A stretch of 64,000 nt of DNA from Deltaproteobacteria bacterium (lineage in GTDB: Bacteria; Desulfobacterota; Desulfomonilia; UBA1062): NCBI GenBank assembly GCA_018434685.1, contig JAHDOV010000003.1:216302-280301 (forward strand), read 5' to 3'. The notes below the pieces were generated by a model. It saw nothing but the letters and a program-made list of their open reading frames with translations. It ran no database searches and was not told the origin of the DNA. Position 1 is the first letter of the stretch. Every line of letters begins with the position of its first letter. The position numbers were made by a program, and so were the translations under genes. Positions 18,043 through 26,582 of the stretch are shown in pieces.

Positions 18043-19374
18043 ATGATGTCATGCAGAACGAAACAAGATGTTATCGACAGGGTCAAGGAACATCAGGTGA
18101 GCTTTATCCAGCTCTGGTTCCCCGATGTCCTGGGCAGGCTCAAGAGCTTCAGTATCACCCAGCAGGTGCTTGAAGAAGCCCTGGATGAAGGAATGGGCTT
18201 TGACGGATCTTCAATCGAAGGGTTTGCCCGGATCGAAGAGAGCGATATGATCGCCATGCCCGATGTCACGACATTCCAGCTCATCCCCTGGAGACCGGAT
18301 CATCTGCCGGTGGCCCGCATGTTCTGTGACATTCTGAACCCGGACCAGAGCCCGTATGAGGGATCAACGCGCCATGCCCTGAAACGTGTCCTGAAAAAGG
18401 CATCCGATCAGGGCTACACCTGCTATCTCGGCCCCGAGCTCGAATATTTCTATTTTTCAAACGATGTTTCTCCGGAGACCCTTGACAAGGGGGGGTACTA
18501 TGATGGCGTGCCGGTGGACCGGGCAACCGATATCAGGCGGGAGACCGTCGTTGCCCTTCAGAAGATGGGCATCGAGGTGGAATACAGCCACCACGAGGTT
18601 GCCCCTTCGCAGCACGAGATCGCGCTCAGGTACCAGGAGGCACTCACCATGGCCGATACGGTCATGACCTACCGGACCACGGTCAAGGAGATCGCCCGGC
18701 AGGCAGGCGTGTATGCCACCTTCATGCCCAAGCCCCTGGGAGGGGAGAACGGCAGCGGCATGCACGTGCACCAGTCGCTGTTTAAAGGCGGTGAAAATGC
18801 CTTCTTCGACCCCTCGGATAAATATTATCTCTCGAAGATCGGCAAACATTACGTGGCAGGGATCCTCATGCATGCGCGGGAGATCGTTGCCGTTACCAAC
18901 CAGTGGATCAATTCCTACAAACGGCTCGTACCGGGATATGAGGCCCCTGTGTATGTCTCGTGGGCCAGGCGAAACCGTTCCGCCATGGTGCGGGTACCCA
19001 TGTACAAACCTGGCAAGGCCAATGCGACGAGGATGGAGTTCCGTGCTCCGGATCCTGCCTGCAACCCGTATCTCGCCTTTGCCGTGCAGATAGCGGCCGG
19101 GCTCAAGGGGATCGAGAAGGAATACCCGTTGCCCGATCCCATCGAGGAGGACATCTTCGAGATGGATGAAAAGGCCAGGGAACGGGCAGGCATAACATCG
19201 CTGCCCGGCAATCTCTTCGAGGCCATCCAGGTGGTATCGGAGAGCGAGCTGGTGAGGGAAACCCTGGGCGACCATATCTTCAACAAGTTTATCGAGAACA
19301 AGAAGAAGGAATGGGATCAGTTCAGGATCCACGTGAGCCAGTTCGAGATAAATAGATACCTGCCCATGCTCTAG
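18043..19374 (+). CDS. glnA: Glutamine synthetase type I
   Basis: 443 residues. The beta-grasp signature GMGFDGSSIEGF, the catalytic GPELEYFYF, KPLGGENGSGMHVHQSL and the NRSAMVRVP loop are all present, so this is an active ATP-dependent ammonia-glutamate ligase. The length and C-terminus (TSLPGNLFEAI where adenylylated enzymes have NLY) place it in the GSI-alpha-like group: the adenylylation tyrosine is missing, so control is more likely by feedback or transcription. ATG 18043 is preferred; a TTG at 18037 is only 4 bases from GAGAGGAG. Followed 75 bases later by tRNA-Leu. Confidence 0.93.
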   Translation: MMSCRTKQDVIDRVKEHQVSFIQLWFPDVLGRLKSFSITQQVLEEALDEGMGFDGSSIEGFARIEESDMIAMPDVTTFQLIPWRPDHLPVARMFCDILNPDQSPYEGSTRHALKRVLKKASDQGYTCYLGPELEYFYFSNDVSPETLDKGGYYDGVPVDRATDIRRETVVALQKMGIEVEYSHHEVAPSQHEIALRYQEALTMADTVMTYRTTVKEIARQAGVYATFMPKPLGGENGSGMHVHQSLFKGGENAFFDPSDKYYLSKIGKHYVAGILMHAREIVAVTNQWINSYKRLVPGYEAPVYVSWARRNRSAMVRVPMYKPGKANATRMEFRAPDPACNPYLAFAVQIAAGLKGIEKEYPLPDPIEEDIFEMDEKARERAGITSLPGNLFEAIQVVSESELVRETLGDHIFNKFIENKKKEWDQFRIHVSQFEINRYLPML

Positions 19375-19449
19375 GGCACCACCTAAGTGCCTGCAGCGCC
19401 AAGCTGTGCTTGCAAAGCGTGCAGACCTTTGGTAATACTGGATACCACT

Positions 19450-19537
19450 GCCGGAGTGGTGGAATTGGTAGACGCGTCGGACTCAAAATCCGAAGAGCCT
19501 TGCGCTCGTGGGGGTTCGATTCCCCCCTCCGGCACCA
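19450..19537 (+). tRNA. tRNA-Leu (CAA)
   Basis: 88 bases including an encoded CCA. Acceptor GCCGGAG pairs with CTCCGGC; the anticodon stem TCGGA/TCCGA holds the loop CTCAAAA, anticodon CAA. It has the long variable arm of class II tRNAs and a GGGGGTTCGATTCCCCC T-arm. A weak TTGCAA-N17-TAATAC lies 12 bases upstream; read-through from glnA is also possible. Its last 21 bases recur at 19744-19764. Confidence 0.95.
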
Positions 19538-19764
19538 TGCTTCGCCCTTTGGGCTATGCACGGCACGCCATGAGAAGAAAAAGCCTTTCCCGCGATGCGG
19601 GAAGGGCTTTTTCTTCTCATGGCTTTGGGGGAAACCGAAGCGGAGCGAGCGCCGCCGGTGGCGGAAGAGCGGACAGGAAGTCCGCGTCAGCGAGCATAGG
19701 GGAGCCTACGCAGGAGCGTCCAGGACGGACGTGACGTAGGAGGCGATTCCCCCCTCCGGCACCA
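19517..19764 (+). repeat. Direct repeat of the tRNA-Leu 3' end bounding a structured 227-base element
   Basis: Bases 19517-19537 (T-loop 3' part, T-stem, acceptor strand and CCA) recur perfectly at 19744-19764. The DNA between has no open gene but many stems: CCGCC-GGT-GGCGG, GCGGAC-AGGAA-GTCCGC, CCTACG/CGTAGG enclosing CGTCC/GGACG, and GGGGGAA (19627-19633) that can pair with TTCCCCC in the repeated tail (19747-19753), closing the whole as a multi-branched fold. It could be a scar of an element integrated at the tRNA, or a small mobile non-coding element carrying a tRNA-like tail. No integrase is nearby. Confidence 0.7.
19567..19623. terminator. 27-base-pair hairpin, bidirectional terminator after tRNA-Leu
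   Basis: Arms 19567-19593 and 19597-19623 match over 27 bases with a single G-T type mismatch and a 3-base GAT loop. The inner part AAAAAGCC...GGGCTTTTT is a bidirectional rho-independent terminator; the outer GCCATGAGAAG arms lengthen the stem beyond what a terminator needs. Confidence 0.75.
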
Positions 19765-19860
19765 CTGAGCATCTTTTTTGCCTTGACCAGTCTTAAGCAG
19801 TGCCAGGGGGGTAGGTTCAAGGAAGTTCTTATCCTGGGAATCCCCAACACCGGCAGCGCG

Positions 19861-20463
19861 TCAGAACGGACACACTAAGGGGAATACCCATATGCCGAAG
19901 TTTGCGAGCACGTGCACGATATAGGGGGCCCATATGGATCTCCGCCACTCGAAGATGCCGGCAAAGAGTATCCCTCCGATGAGCTGCACCGGGGAAAGGA
20001 ACCCATGCACGCTGGCAAACATGAGGGCTGAAACAGCGATCGCAGCGATGAGAGGCAGCCTCTGTCTGAGCCACGTATAGACGAGGCCGCGGAAAAAGAG
20101 TTCTTCAGCCAGCGGGGCGAACAGGCACCCCACCAGGAAAAATCCGACAGGATTCTCTATATGCTGCCTTGCGAGCAGGAGCTTCAGTACTCCTCCGGCC
20201 AGGGCAATCCGCGAGACGAGATCCGTGAGGATGACTGCCAGTGCGAAGGCAAGGGCGATGCCGAACCCGACCAGGACCTCTTTCCTCACCGACCCGGTCG
20301 TGATGCCGCAGTCTTTCCAGGCCAGGGCAAGGATGATGCCCATCTCGACAGACCGTGCGATGAAGGTGTACAGGAGGGGGTCTATGCGGATAAAATCATA
20401 GAAGGCCCTGAAAATGACCTCCACGATACAAACCGCAATGATAAGACCAAGACGTTTGTCCAT
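19861..20463 (-). CDS. CPBP family intramembrane metalloprotease
   Basis: 200 residues, mostly membrane helices. Motif 1 LAEELFFRG (EExxxR) and the later SVHGF and HVLANF histidines are the catalytic signature of CAAX protease/bacteriocin-processing (CPBP) enzymes, which cut substrates within the membrane. Bacterial substrates are mostly unknown; some members confer bacteriocin immunity. It stands alone, divergent from selB, and its start ATG (20463) lies 176 bases from that gene. Confidence 0.85.
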   Translation of the reverse strand: MDKRLGLIIAVCIVEVIFRAFYDFIRIDPLLYTFIARSVEMGIILALAWKDCGITTGSVRKEVLVGFGIALAFALAVILTDLVSRIALAGGVLKLLLARQHIENPVGFFLVGCLFAPLAEELFFRGLVYTWLRQRLPLIAAIAVSALMFASVHGFLSPVQLIGGILFAGIFEWRRSIWAPYIVHVLANFGIWVFPLVCPF

Positions 20464-20639
20464 GTGTTACAACCTCTTATAAGAGCAAAGCCGGCAGTGC
20501 ACAAGAGACAATGTGAGCGGGATTGCCCGGGTCTTTCCCCTGCTCAACATCGCCTGAGGCGGACTGCAGGATTCGGGCAGGGACCCCGGGCAATGATGAA
20601 AATTGACGAGCACCCCGGAATGTGGTTTACGATAGGGGT

Positions 20640-22517
20640 ATGAAGCGGATCATAATCGGAACTGCCGGTCACGTGGATCATGGAAAGACGTCCCTCATCA
20701 AGGCCCTCACCGGGGTGGACTGCGACCGTCTTAAGGAGGAGAAAGAGCGGGGCCTTACCATAGAACTCGGATTTACCTCGCTTAATCTGCCCTCCGGCGA
20801 GCGGGTTGGGGTTGTAGATGTGCCGGGCCACGTGAAGTTTATCCGCCATATGCTCTCCGGTGCCTCCGGGATCGACCTGGTGATGCTCGTGGTTGCGGCC
20901 GACGAAGGGGTCATGCCCCAGACCATAGAACACATCCAGATCTGTGAACTCCTGGGTATCGAACGGGGGGTCATCGTCCTGACCAAGGTGGACCTGGTGG
21001 ACGACGATCTGCTGGAGCTCGCCATCTCCGACATACAGGATTTTGTGGCAACGACATTCTTAAAGGATGCCCCTGTCGTAACGGTGAGTTCCACCACGGG
21101 CAAAGGTCTCGACGATCTCCTGCGGGTATTGGACGAGCAGATCAACACCATCCACGAGAGGAAGATCAGCGGCATACCGGTGCTGCCGGTCGACCGGGTT
21201 TTCTCCATCAAGGGGTTCGGCACTGTGGTAACCGGCACCCTTTCCCGTGGGTTGTTTGCCGAAGATCAGGAAGTGGAAACCCAGCCCGGCGGACACAAGG
21301 CAAAGGTGAGAAACATTCAGGTCCATGGTCAGGAAGTCGATAAGGTCATGGCAGGCACCCGCACCGCAATAAATCTTCAGGGCCTGGGAACCGATGATAT
21401 CTCGCGGGGAGAATGGATTGTGCCGCTGGGGACGTTCAGGCCCACCCGTGTACTAGACGCATGGGTCAGGCTCATAGATAAGCCAGGGAAGGGCAAGATC
21501 AAATTTCATATCGACACGACCGAAACATCCGGCGAAATGAGCCTGAGACAGGTCGACGGGCAGGATGTGGCCCGGATTCGGCTGAAGGAACCGATTATTA
21601 CGTCATTCGGCGGGCGGTTCATCATCAGGAGGATGTCCCCGTCTGTCACCATCGGGGGAGGGTTTGTCCTGAATCCCTACCCTGCGAGGAGATTTTCCGA
21701 AGATGTCATCAGGGATCTGCTGAGCGACGACCTGGGCAGGCACATCATCGGACTCATGAAGGATGCCGGGGTCCAGGGGATATCCCGGAAGGAGCTCGTC
21801 TCCAGCCTGGCCGAAGAAGGTTCCGGACTGGAAAAGGCCATCCAGGAGCTGCTCTCTTCCGGCCAGATCGTGAGATTTGACAGCCAGAACGATGTGTATG
21901 TCTATAGCTCCTACGCCCAGGGGCTGCAGGAGCTCATGGTAAAGGGAGTGGCTGCCTATCACGAAGAAAACCCGTCATCCCCGGGCATATCTAGGGAACA
22001 CCTCAGGTCTTCCCTGAAGGGCAACGTCAATCCCAAGCTGTTCCATAAGGTGCTGCAGGACCTTATCAGGAAGGGAGAACTCGAGGAGTCCGGACCCCAC
22101 ATCAATGCCGGGGGGTTCAGTGCGTCGCTGGGGGATGCCCTGGGGGAATTGAGCGAGAAGACCTATCGCCGCCTTCATGCAAGCGGATTCGAACCCCCGA
22201 AAACCTCTGAGCTTGCCCAGGACCTGGGGGTCGGGGTCAAAGAGATGGAGGAAGTGCTCGGGTTCCTCCGCAGGGAGGGAAAACTCTCTCGTATCAAGGA
22301 TGATCTCTATATCACGGCTGAAGTCGAAGCGGCCCTCAAGGAAAAGGTCCGCGAATTCATAGACCGGAACCAGGCGCTGAACCCTGCGGATATGAAGGCG
22401 ATCATCGGGGTCAGCAGGAAGTATGCAATTCCCTATCTGGAGTATCTGGACCGCATACACTTTACCGTACGCGTGGACAATATCCGCAAACTGGCATCTG
22501 TGCAGAAGGGCTCATAG
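20640..22517 (+). CDS. selB: Selenocysteine-specific translation elongation factor
   Basis: 625 residues. The GTPase domain begins IIIGTAGHVDHGKTSLIKALTG (P-loop), with VVDVPGHVKFIRHM (G3) and LTKVDLVD (G4), followed by EF-Tu-like domains and a C-terminal half of winged-helix repeats (from about 390 on, e.g. ISRKELVSSL, KTSELAQDLG, ADMKAIIGVSRKYAIPYLEYLD) that read the SECIS hairpin. This shows that the organism decodes UGA as selenocysteine somewhere. No selA, selD or tRNA-Sec gene is within the window. Start: ATG 20640; a GTG 18 bases upstream is less likely. Confidence 0.95.
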   Translation: MKRIIIGTAGHVDHGKTSLIKALTGVDCDRLKEEKERGLTIELGFTSLNLPSGERVGVVDVPGHVKFIRHMLSGASGIDLVMLVVAADEGVMPQTIEHIQICELLGIERGVIVLTKVDLVDDDLLELAISDIQDFVATTFLKDAPVVTVSSTTGKGLDDLLRVLDEQINTIHERKISGIPVLPVDRVFSIKGFGTVVTGTLSRGLFAEDQEVETQPGGHKAKVRNIQVHGQEVDKVMAGTRTAINLQGLGTDDISRGEWIVPLGTFRPTRVLDAWVRLIDKPGKGKIKFHIDTTETSGEMSLRQVDGQDVARIRLKEPIITSFGGRFIIRRMSPSVTIGGGFVLNPYPARRFSEDVIRDLLSDDLGRHIIGLMKDAGVQGISRKELVSSLAEEGSGLEKAIQELLSSGQIVRFDSQNDVYVYSSYAQGLQELMVKGVAAYHEENPSSPGISREHLRSSLKGNVNPKLFHKVLQDLIRKGELEESGPHINAGGFSASLGDALGELSEKTYRRLHASGFEPPKTSELAQDLGVGVKEMEEVLGFLRREGKLSRIKDDLYITAEVEAALKEKVREFIDRNQALNPADMKAIIGVSRKYAIPYLEYLDRIHFTVRVDNIRKLASVQKGS

Positions 22518-22617
22518 GAAGAAGATAGGATACACCTTGCGGGGTGCCTGTTCTCCGGTCTGCCTGTTCATCGCCAAGCGTGCTGCTCGAAAGATCTTCA
22601 GGTCCTCCCGGTGCTGT

Positions 22618-22725
22618 TCAGCTGTATGTCCTGAGTTTCCGGATGAGTCGCACCCGCTCTCTGAGCTTCAGGCTCAGGTAGAGTGGACTCAAGAGCAGTG
22701 CCCGGATTATTTCCCTTTTGGTCAT
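22618..22725 (-). CDS. Candidate 35-residue small protein
   Basis: A short frame in the selB-bamD gap, starting MTKREIIRALLLSPLYLSLK and ending RLIRKLRTYS. It has an amphipathic, Arg-rich pattern that looks protein-like. A longer start at 22743 would add MCGAE but has no ribosome site; GGGGCGG precedes the shorter ATG. It is too short for proof without homologues, and I assign no function. Confidence 0.35.
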   Translation of the reverse strand: MTKREIIRALLLSPLYLSLKLRERVRLIRKLRTYS

Positions 22726-22743
22726 GGTTTCCGCCCCGCACAT

Positions 22744-23041
22744 GAAATTGTTTAAATGACTTTATGCTTAAATTATGCCAGAAAACATAAATTCAATTGA
22801 TCCGGATGGTTGCAATCGGTGCCGGTAAGGAAATGGGGAAAAGGGGCACAAAGTGTTGCGAATTGTGACAGGCCGTTGTGAAATAGCAACAGCCGGGGCG
22901 GGCCTTTTGTGCCAGGCACATCGATCAGATGGCCCTGCACAAGGGGTTTCGACCGCTTGGAGACCGGTGTGCCGGTGCCCGAGGCGGGCATAGACAGGAA
23001 AGGAAGCCTCTGCTACCCTGCCGGAATCCAGCCCGGTACGC
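22744..23041. other. Non-coding gap between the small protein and bamD
   Basis: About 300 bases with only unconvincing short frames on either strand. An AT-rich patch at 22745-22795 could hold the promoter of the small leftward frame. I see nothing else. Confidence 0.3.
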
Positions 23042-23722
23042 TCACTGCTCTTTTTGAGGTGGCTCCGGTGCCGGTGAGGTCTCCTGGCCATCATCGCAGG
23101 ATTTCGCAATGAGCTCTTCGAGGTCTTCGTCCAGGTCAATGTCGGGATACTGCTCTCTGACGTACTGGAATCGTTTGCATGCCGCAGGCTTGTTGTGGTT
23201 CCTGAGATAAAATTTCCCGATATAGATATAGTGCCTTGCAAGGGTCTGCCTTGATGCGGTCAGCTTCTCGGTTGCATCGGGTACGTAAGGGGAATCAGGG
23301 TACGAATAGATAAAGCCCTCGAAGGTCTTGATGGCCTGCACGGTCGTTGTCTGGTCCCGGTCAAAGGTGTTGAGCTGATTGAAATAGCACATGCCGACCC
23401 TGTACAGGCTGTAGCTGGCATCGGTATCCGTGGGATAGAGCAGGCGGTACTCTTTATAGCTCTCCATGGCCGTGTCGTACTGCTCCTCGTTGAAATAGAG
23501 GTCTGCGGTTGCGATGAGCGACTTCCTGGCGAGATCATGCCCGGGGTAGTAGGTTCTCACCTCCATAAAGGCCTCGGTTGCCTTGTCCACCTTGCCCTTG
23601 GAAGCGAGGAGCGTTGCCTCGTCGAAAAGGGTCTGGGCCGGCTTTATGCCCTCCTGATCATGGGCGCATCCGACCAGGGAAGCTACGATAAGTGCCAGAA
23701 GAATGATTCTGCAGTAATTCAT
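23042..23722 (-). CDS. Outer membrane protein assembly factor BamD-like lipoprotein
   Basis: 226 residues. The signal peptide ends in a lipobox (SLVGC) and is followed by about five TPR-like repeats (DEATLLASKGKVDKATEAFMEVRTYYPG, YFNEEQYDTAMESYKEYRLLYP, and so on), the architecture of BamD, which helps insert beta-barrel proteins in the outer membrane. ATG 23722 gives the best signal peptide; an alternative ATG near 23755 would overlap the upstream stop (TGATG) and make a longer leader. The pairing with an LpoA-like lipoprotein gene upstream supports an envelope role. Confidence 0.8.
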   Translation of the reverse strand: MNYCRIILLALIVASLVGCAHDQEGIKPAQTLFDEATLLASKGKVDKATEAFMEVRTYYPGHDLARKSLIATADLYFNEEQYDTAMESYKEYRLLYPTDTDASYSLYRVGMCYFNQLNTFDRDQTTTVQAIKTFEGFIYSYPDSPYVPDATEKLTASRQTLARHYIYIGKFYLRNHNKPAACKRFQYVREQYPDIDLDEDLEELIAKSCDDGQETSPAPEPPQKEQ

Positions 23723-23754
23723 GGCGCGCATACTAGTGCAAATGGAGGCGAACA

Positions 23755-25605
23755 TCAAGGGACGATCTCATAAATAGTTGAACCCTTGACGGTGAGCACA
23801 TAGATCGACTTGTCGACTGACCCGTCCGGGTAGAACGACGTGGCGCCCGTGAGTCCGGGGTAGTCCTTTACCGAGGATATCTGATCACGCAATGTCTCCC
23901 GGGTATGGAGAGCCCCCTCGAGGAGGTTCTGGACAACCGTGGCTGAATCGTAGGCACTGGCCTCCCACACGGACGGGCTGTACCCGAAGGTATAGTAGAA
24001 CTCATTATTGAAGTCCTGGACGAAGTCCAGCTGAGAGCTGATGAAGAATCCGCTGACGAAGACGGCCTCGTCGACGTATTTACCGCCGACCCTCAGGAAG
24101 TCGGGTGTATCCCACAGGGTGGGTCCGAAGAGGCGAACCCCTTCTATGCTGAAATAGGGCAGGTATGAGGCAATCATGGCGGCATTGATGGCCGTGTCGG
24201 GGATAAGCAGTGCATCGAAGTCGGGTTCGATCTTGGTGACAGCATTGTCGCCTGTCTGCTCCTGAGTCTCTTTCGGCGCCGGTTGAGGGATATCTTCGAT
24301 CAGTTTGTTCACTGCCTCCTTGAAATCCACGAGTTGTGGCGAATATCCCACCTGGCGGACTATTTCTATGTTGTAATCGGGTGCATACTGTATGAACAGT
24401 GAGGTGAAGACATTGCCGAAGTGGTCCCCGGGATGGAGTATGGCAAACCTGGTGATATTCATATCCACTGCTGCCTGCAGCAGGGTCTTCACCTGGATGT
24501 CCACCGAGACGAAATTCCTGAAGCAGAAGGACTTCTCGCTCGAGACGATATCCCCGCGGGTGAACATGAAGGAGGGTATGCCCCTGGCCTGTGCCTCCCT
24601 GCAGGCGATGGCGCCTGCGGTTTCGCCGATGGGCCCGATGATCGAGATCACATTGTGTTTCCGGTCGAGTTCGTCGATGATCCCGGGTATGGCAGACTCG
24701 TCATTGCCATAATCCCGGATGATGTATTGGACATTCGGGGCCTTGTCCTTGCTGAACACCTTCGATGCAAACGCCACCCCCTTGAGGACCTTCTGGCCCA
24801 CTGCTTCCCACTTGCCGCTCAGGGGGACGACAACACCTATGGTAGTCTTCCCGATAAGTTCCTGTCCCGGCCGGCCCTGCAGGAGATCCATGATCTTCTG
24901 GGCAAGGTCCTTGTCATCCTGCTCAAGATACAGCTTGGCCTGCCTGGCAAGGAGCGCATCAAAGAGCTCGCCTTCCTGCGTGGACTTTTCCAGTTGCACC
25001 AGTAGGTCCACCTCATCGATCTCCTCCAGGGTGGAGGTCCACAGGCCCTTGAGCGTATCTCGAGACTCTCCGCTGGAGAGGGGGTAGGTCAGGGCAACGA
25101 TCTCGAGTGCCGGGTACAGGTGCTCTGTTTCCGCCAGACCGGTTGCCAGCTCGATCCCGGGTGAAACCATACCGAGATCCCGGTTGACTGCGTAGATCTC
25201 TTTGAACAGCGCTGCGGCTTCGGTGTAAGTTCCCTGTCTCAGGTAGTGCCCGAGGAGCTCCTGCCTCACGGTGGGGAGCAAATCCGATTGGGGGTATGAT
25301 TCGATGAAAGAGAGGTAGAGTTCAGCTGCAGTGCCGGTGTCTGTCGATGCCTTGATGGATGCAGCGCTGTAGAGCGCCCTGGGTGCGAGTTCGTGCCTGG
25401 GGTATGTCTTCCACAGGTGGATGAATGTCTCATATGCCCCGGAGGGATTGCCTGCATTCTGCTGAGCCACAGCAGCAGTATAGAGCGTCTGGGGGTCCTC
25501 CGAGGGGATCTGCTTCATTGCCGGTGCGCATGCACTGAGTATCATCAGTGCGATAAGGCACAAAAATAGTCGTTGTACGGTAGTTTTCTGCATGGTAGGA
25601 CGCAT
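23755..25605 (-). CDS. LpoA/LppC-like penicillin-binding protein activator lipoprotein
   Basis: 616 residues. Signal peptide with lipobox (ILSAC), an N-terminal TPR-type helical half (about 35-250), and a C-terminal periplasmic-binding-protein type I fold starting IGVVVPLSGKWEAVGQKVLKG and containing ISIIGPIGETAGAIACREA. This two-part plan is that of LpoA, which activates peptidoglycan synthases from the outer membrane; it also resembles branched-chain amino acid receptors, but the lipoprotein TPR half argues for the former. MRPTM is used; MQKTT 4 codons later is an alternative. The next gene is bamD. Confidence 0.75.
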   Translation of the reverse strand: MRPTMQKTTVQRLFLCLIALMILSACAPAMKQIPSEDPQTLYTAAVAQQNAGNPSGAYETFIHLWKTYPRHELAPRALYSAASIKASTDTGTAAELYLSFIESYPQSDLLPTVRQELLGHYLRQGTYTEAAALFKEIYAVNRDLGMVSPGIELATGLAETEHLYPALEIVALTYPLSSGESRDTLKGLWTSTLEEIDEVDLLVQLEKSTQEGELFDALLARQAKLYLEQDDKDLAQKIMDLLQGRPGQELIGKTTIGVVVPLSGKWEAVGQKVLKGVAFASKVFSKDKAPNVQYIIRDYGNDESAIPGIIDELDRKHNVISIIGPIGETAGAIACREAQARGIPSFMFTRGDIVSSEKSFCFRNFVSVDIQVKTLLQAAVDMNITRFAILHPGDHFGNVFTSLFIQYAPDYNIEIVRQVGYSPQLVDFKEAVNKLIEDIPQPAPKETQEQTGDNAVTKIEPDFDALLIPDTAINAAMIASYLPYFSIEGVRLFGPTLWDTPDFLRVGGKYVDEAVFVSGFFISSQLDFVQDFNNEFYYTFGYSPSVWEASAYDSATVVQNLLEGALHTRETLRDQISSVKDYPGLTGATSFYPDGSVDKSIYVLTVKGSTIYEIVP

Positions 25606-25750
25606 AATATATGGATACCATCAGATAAGTCAACAACCAGCAGAAATCACTGGATGTATAGAGTATTAAGGGCGATAATTTTTTCTTGACAAAATATTGC
25701 CCACTGCTGAACTATAGAAAAAAAGTAACAGGAACAAAAAGGAGAACCGT

Positions 25751-26047
25751 GTGGCTGATCTGGGAAAGAGATATAAGTGTTACAAATGCGGCACCAAATT
25801 CTATGATCTCTCGAAGCCACAGCCCCTGTGCCCAACATGCGGTGAGGATCAGAATAACGAAGAAACCAAAAAGATGCTGAAGCGAAAAAGGCGGCGCGCA
25901 CTCTCTAAGGTGAAATCCGATATACGACCTCTCCCGGAAGAAGACGCCCTGGACATGGAAGCTGATGACGATGTAGAAGAGTATGTTCTGGATATGGAAG
26001 ACATAGTCCTGGAAGAGAATTCAGACTATCCGGACGATCATGACTGA
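25751..26047 (+). CDS. FYDLN-type zinc ribbon acidic protein
   Basis: 98 residues. CYKCGTKFYDLSKPQPLCPTCG is a two-CxxC zinc ribbon containing the defining FYDLN-like string; a basic stretch (KRKRRR) and a very acidic tail (DMEADDDVEEYVLDMED) follow. The family is widespread in proteobacteria and its function is unknown. The GTG start at 25751 follows AAGGAGAA. It stands alone between leftward gene groups; a TTGACA at 25686 hints at its promoter, but the matching -10 is poor. Confidence 0.8.
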   Translation: MADLGKRYKCYKCGTKFYDLSKPQPLCPTCGEDQNNEETKKMLKRKRRRALSKVKSDIRPLPEEDALDMEADDDVEEYVLDMEDIVLEENSDYPDDHD

Positions 26048-26055
26048 TCTTTGCC

Positions 26056-26085
26056 CTTCCCGGGGAGCGTGATCTTCCCGGGAAG
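26056..26085. terminator. Stem-loop between convergent zinc ribbon and cvpA genes
   Basis: CTTCCCGG and CCGGGAAG form an 8-base stem in the 40-base gap between two convergent stops. There is no T-run, so it is a weak terminator candidate. Confidence 0.35.
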
Positions 26086-26087
26086 AT

Positions 26088-26582
26088 TCATTTCTTTCCC
26101 CTGTGGATATGTGAATATATATCGTGGGGCACGACTGCTTTCGAGGCGGCAACGATCTTATTGGAGTAGGGAAGGAAGCTCGATTCTTTTAAGATGGCAG
26201 CGTTCCTGGGGAGCACGAGCTGCATCACGGTAAACACGAATACCGCGATGATCAGGCCCTTGGCCAGGCCGAGGAGACCACCCAAGACCCGGTCGAAAAA
26301 CGACAGGCCGGATGTCTGGGTGAACTTCTGAATGAGGTGAAGGCCGATCTTGATCGCGATAAAGAAAAAAAAGAAGATCAGGAAGAAACCCACCAGGCCG
26401 GTTGTCGTGGGAAGATGCAGGTAGGTGAAGAAATCGCTCAGCACCGGAGAGAATTTTTTTGCGAGGAACAGGCCGGCGATTATCGCTACCAGCGATGAGA
26501 TACTCCTGATGAGGCCCTGGAATATACCGAGGCCCGAGAAGAGGACCAGGGCAAGGATGGCAAAAATATCGAGGGAGTTCAC
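26088..26582 (-). CDS. CvpA family membrane protein
   Basis: 164 residues with four hydrophobic segments. The start LDIFAILALVLFSGLGIFQGLIRSI and the later SFFDRVLGGLLGLAKGLIIAVFVF are the CvpA/colicin V production family core. Its role in most bacteria is unclear, with reports linking it to envelope homeostasis. The GTG start overlaps the upstream stop (TAGTG), so it is translationally coupled to the secreted protein gene before it. Confidence 0.88.
   Translation of the reverse strand: MNSLDIFAILALVLFSGLGIFQGLIRSISSLVAIIAGLFLAKKFSPVLSDFFTYLHLPTTTGLVGFFLIFFFFFIAIKIGLHLIQKFTQTSGLSFFDRVLGGLLGLAKGLIIAVFVFTVMQLVLPRNAAILKESSFLPYSNKIVAASKAVVPHDIYSHIHRGKK

Noticed and set aside
19517-19764. Active genomic island at tRNA-Leu
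   Set aside because: The repeat fits an attachment scar, but only about 206 bases lie between copies and no integrase is nearby, so no island is called.
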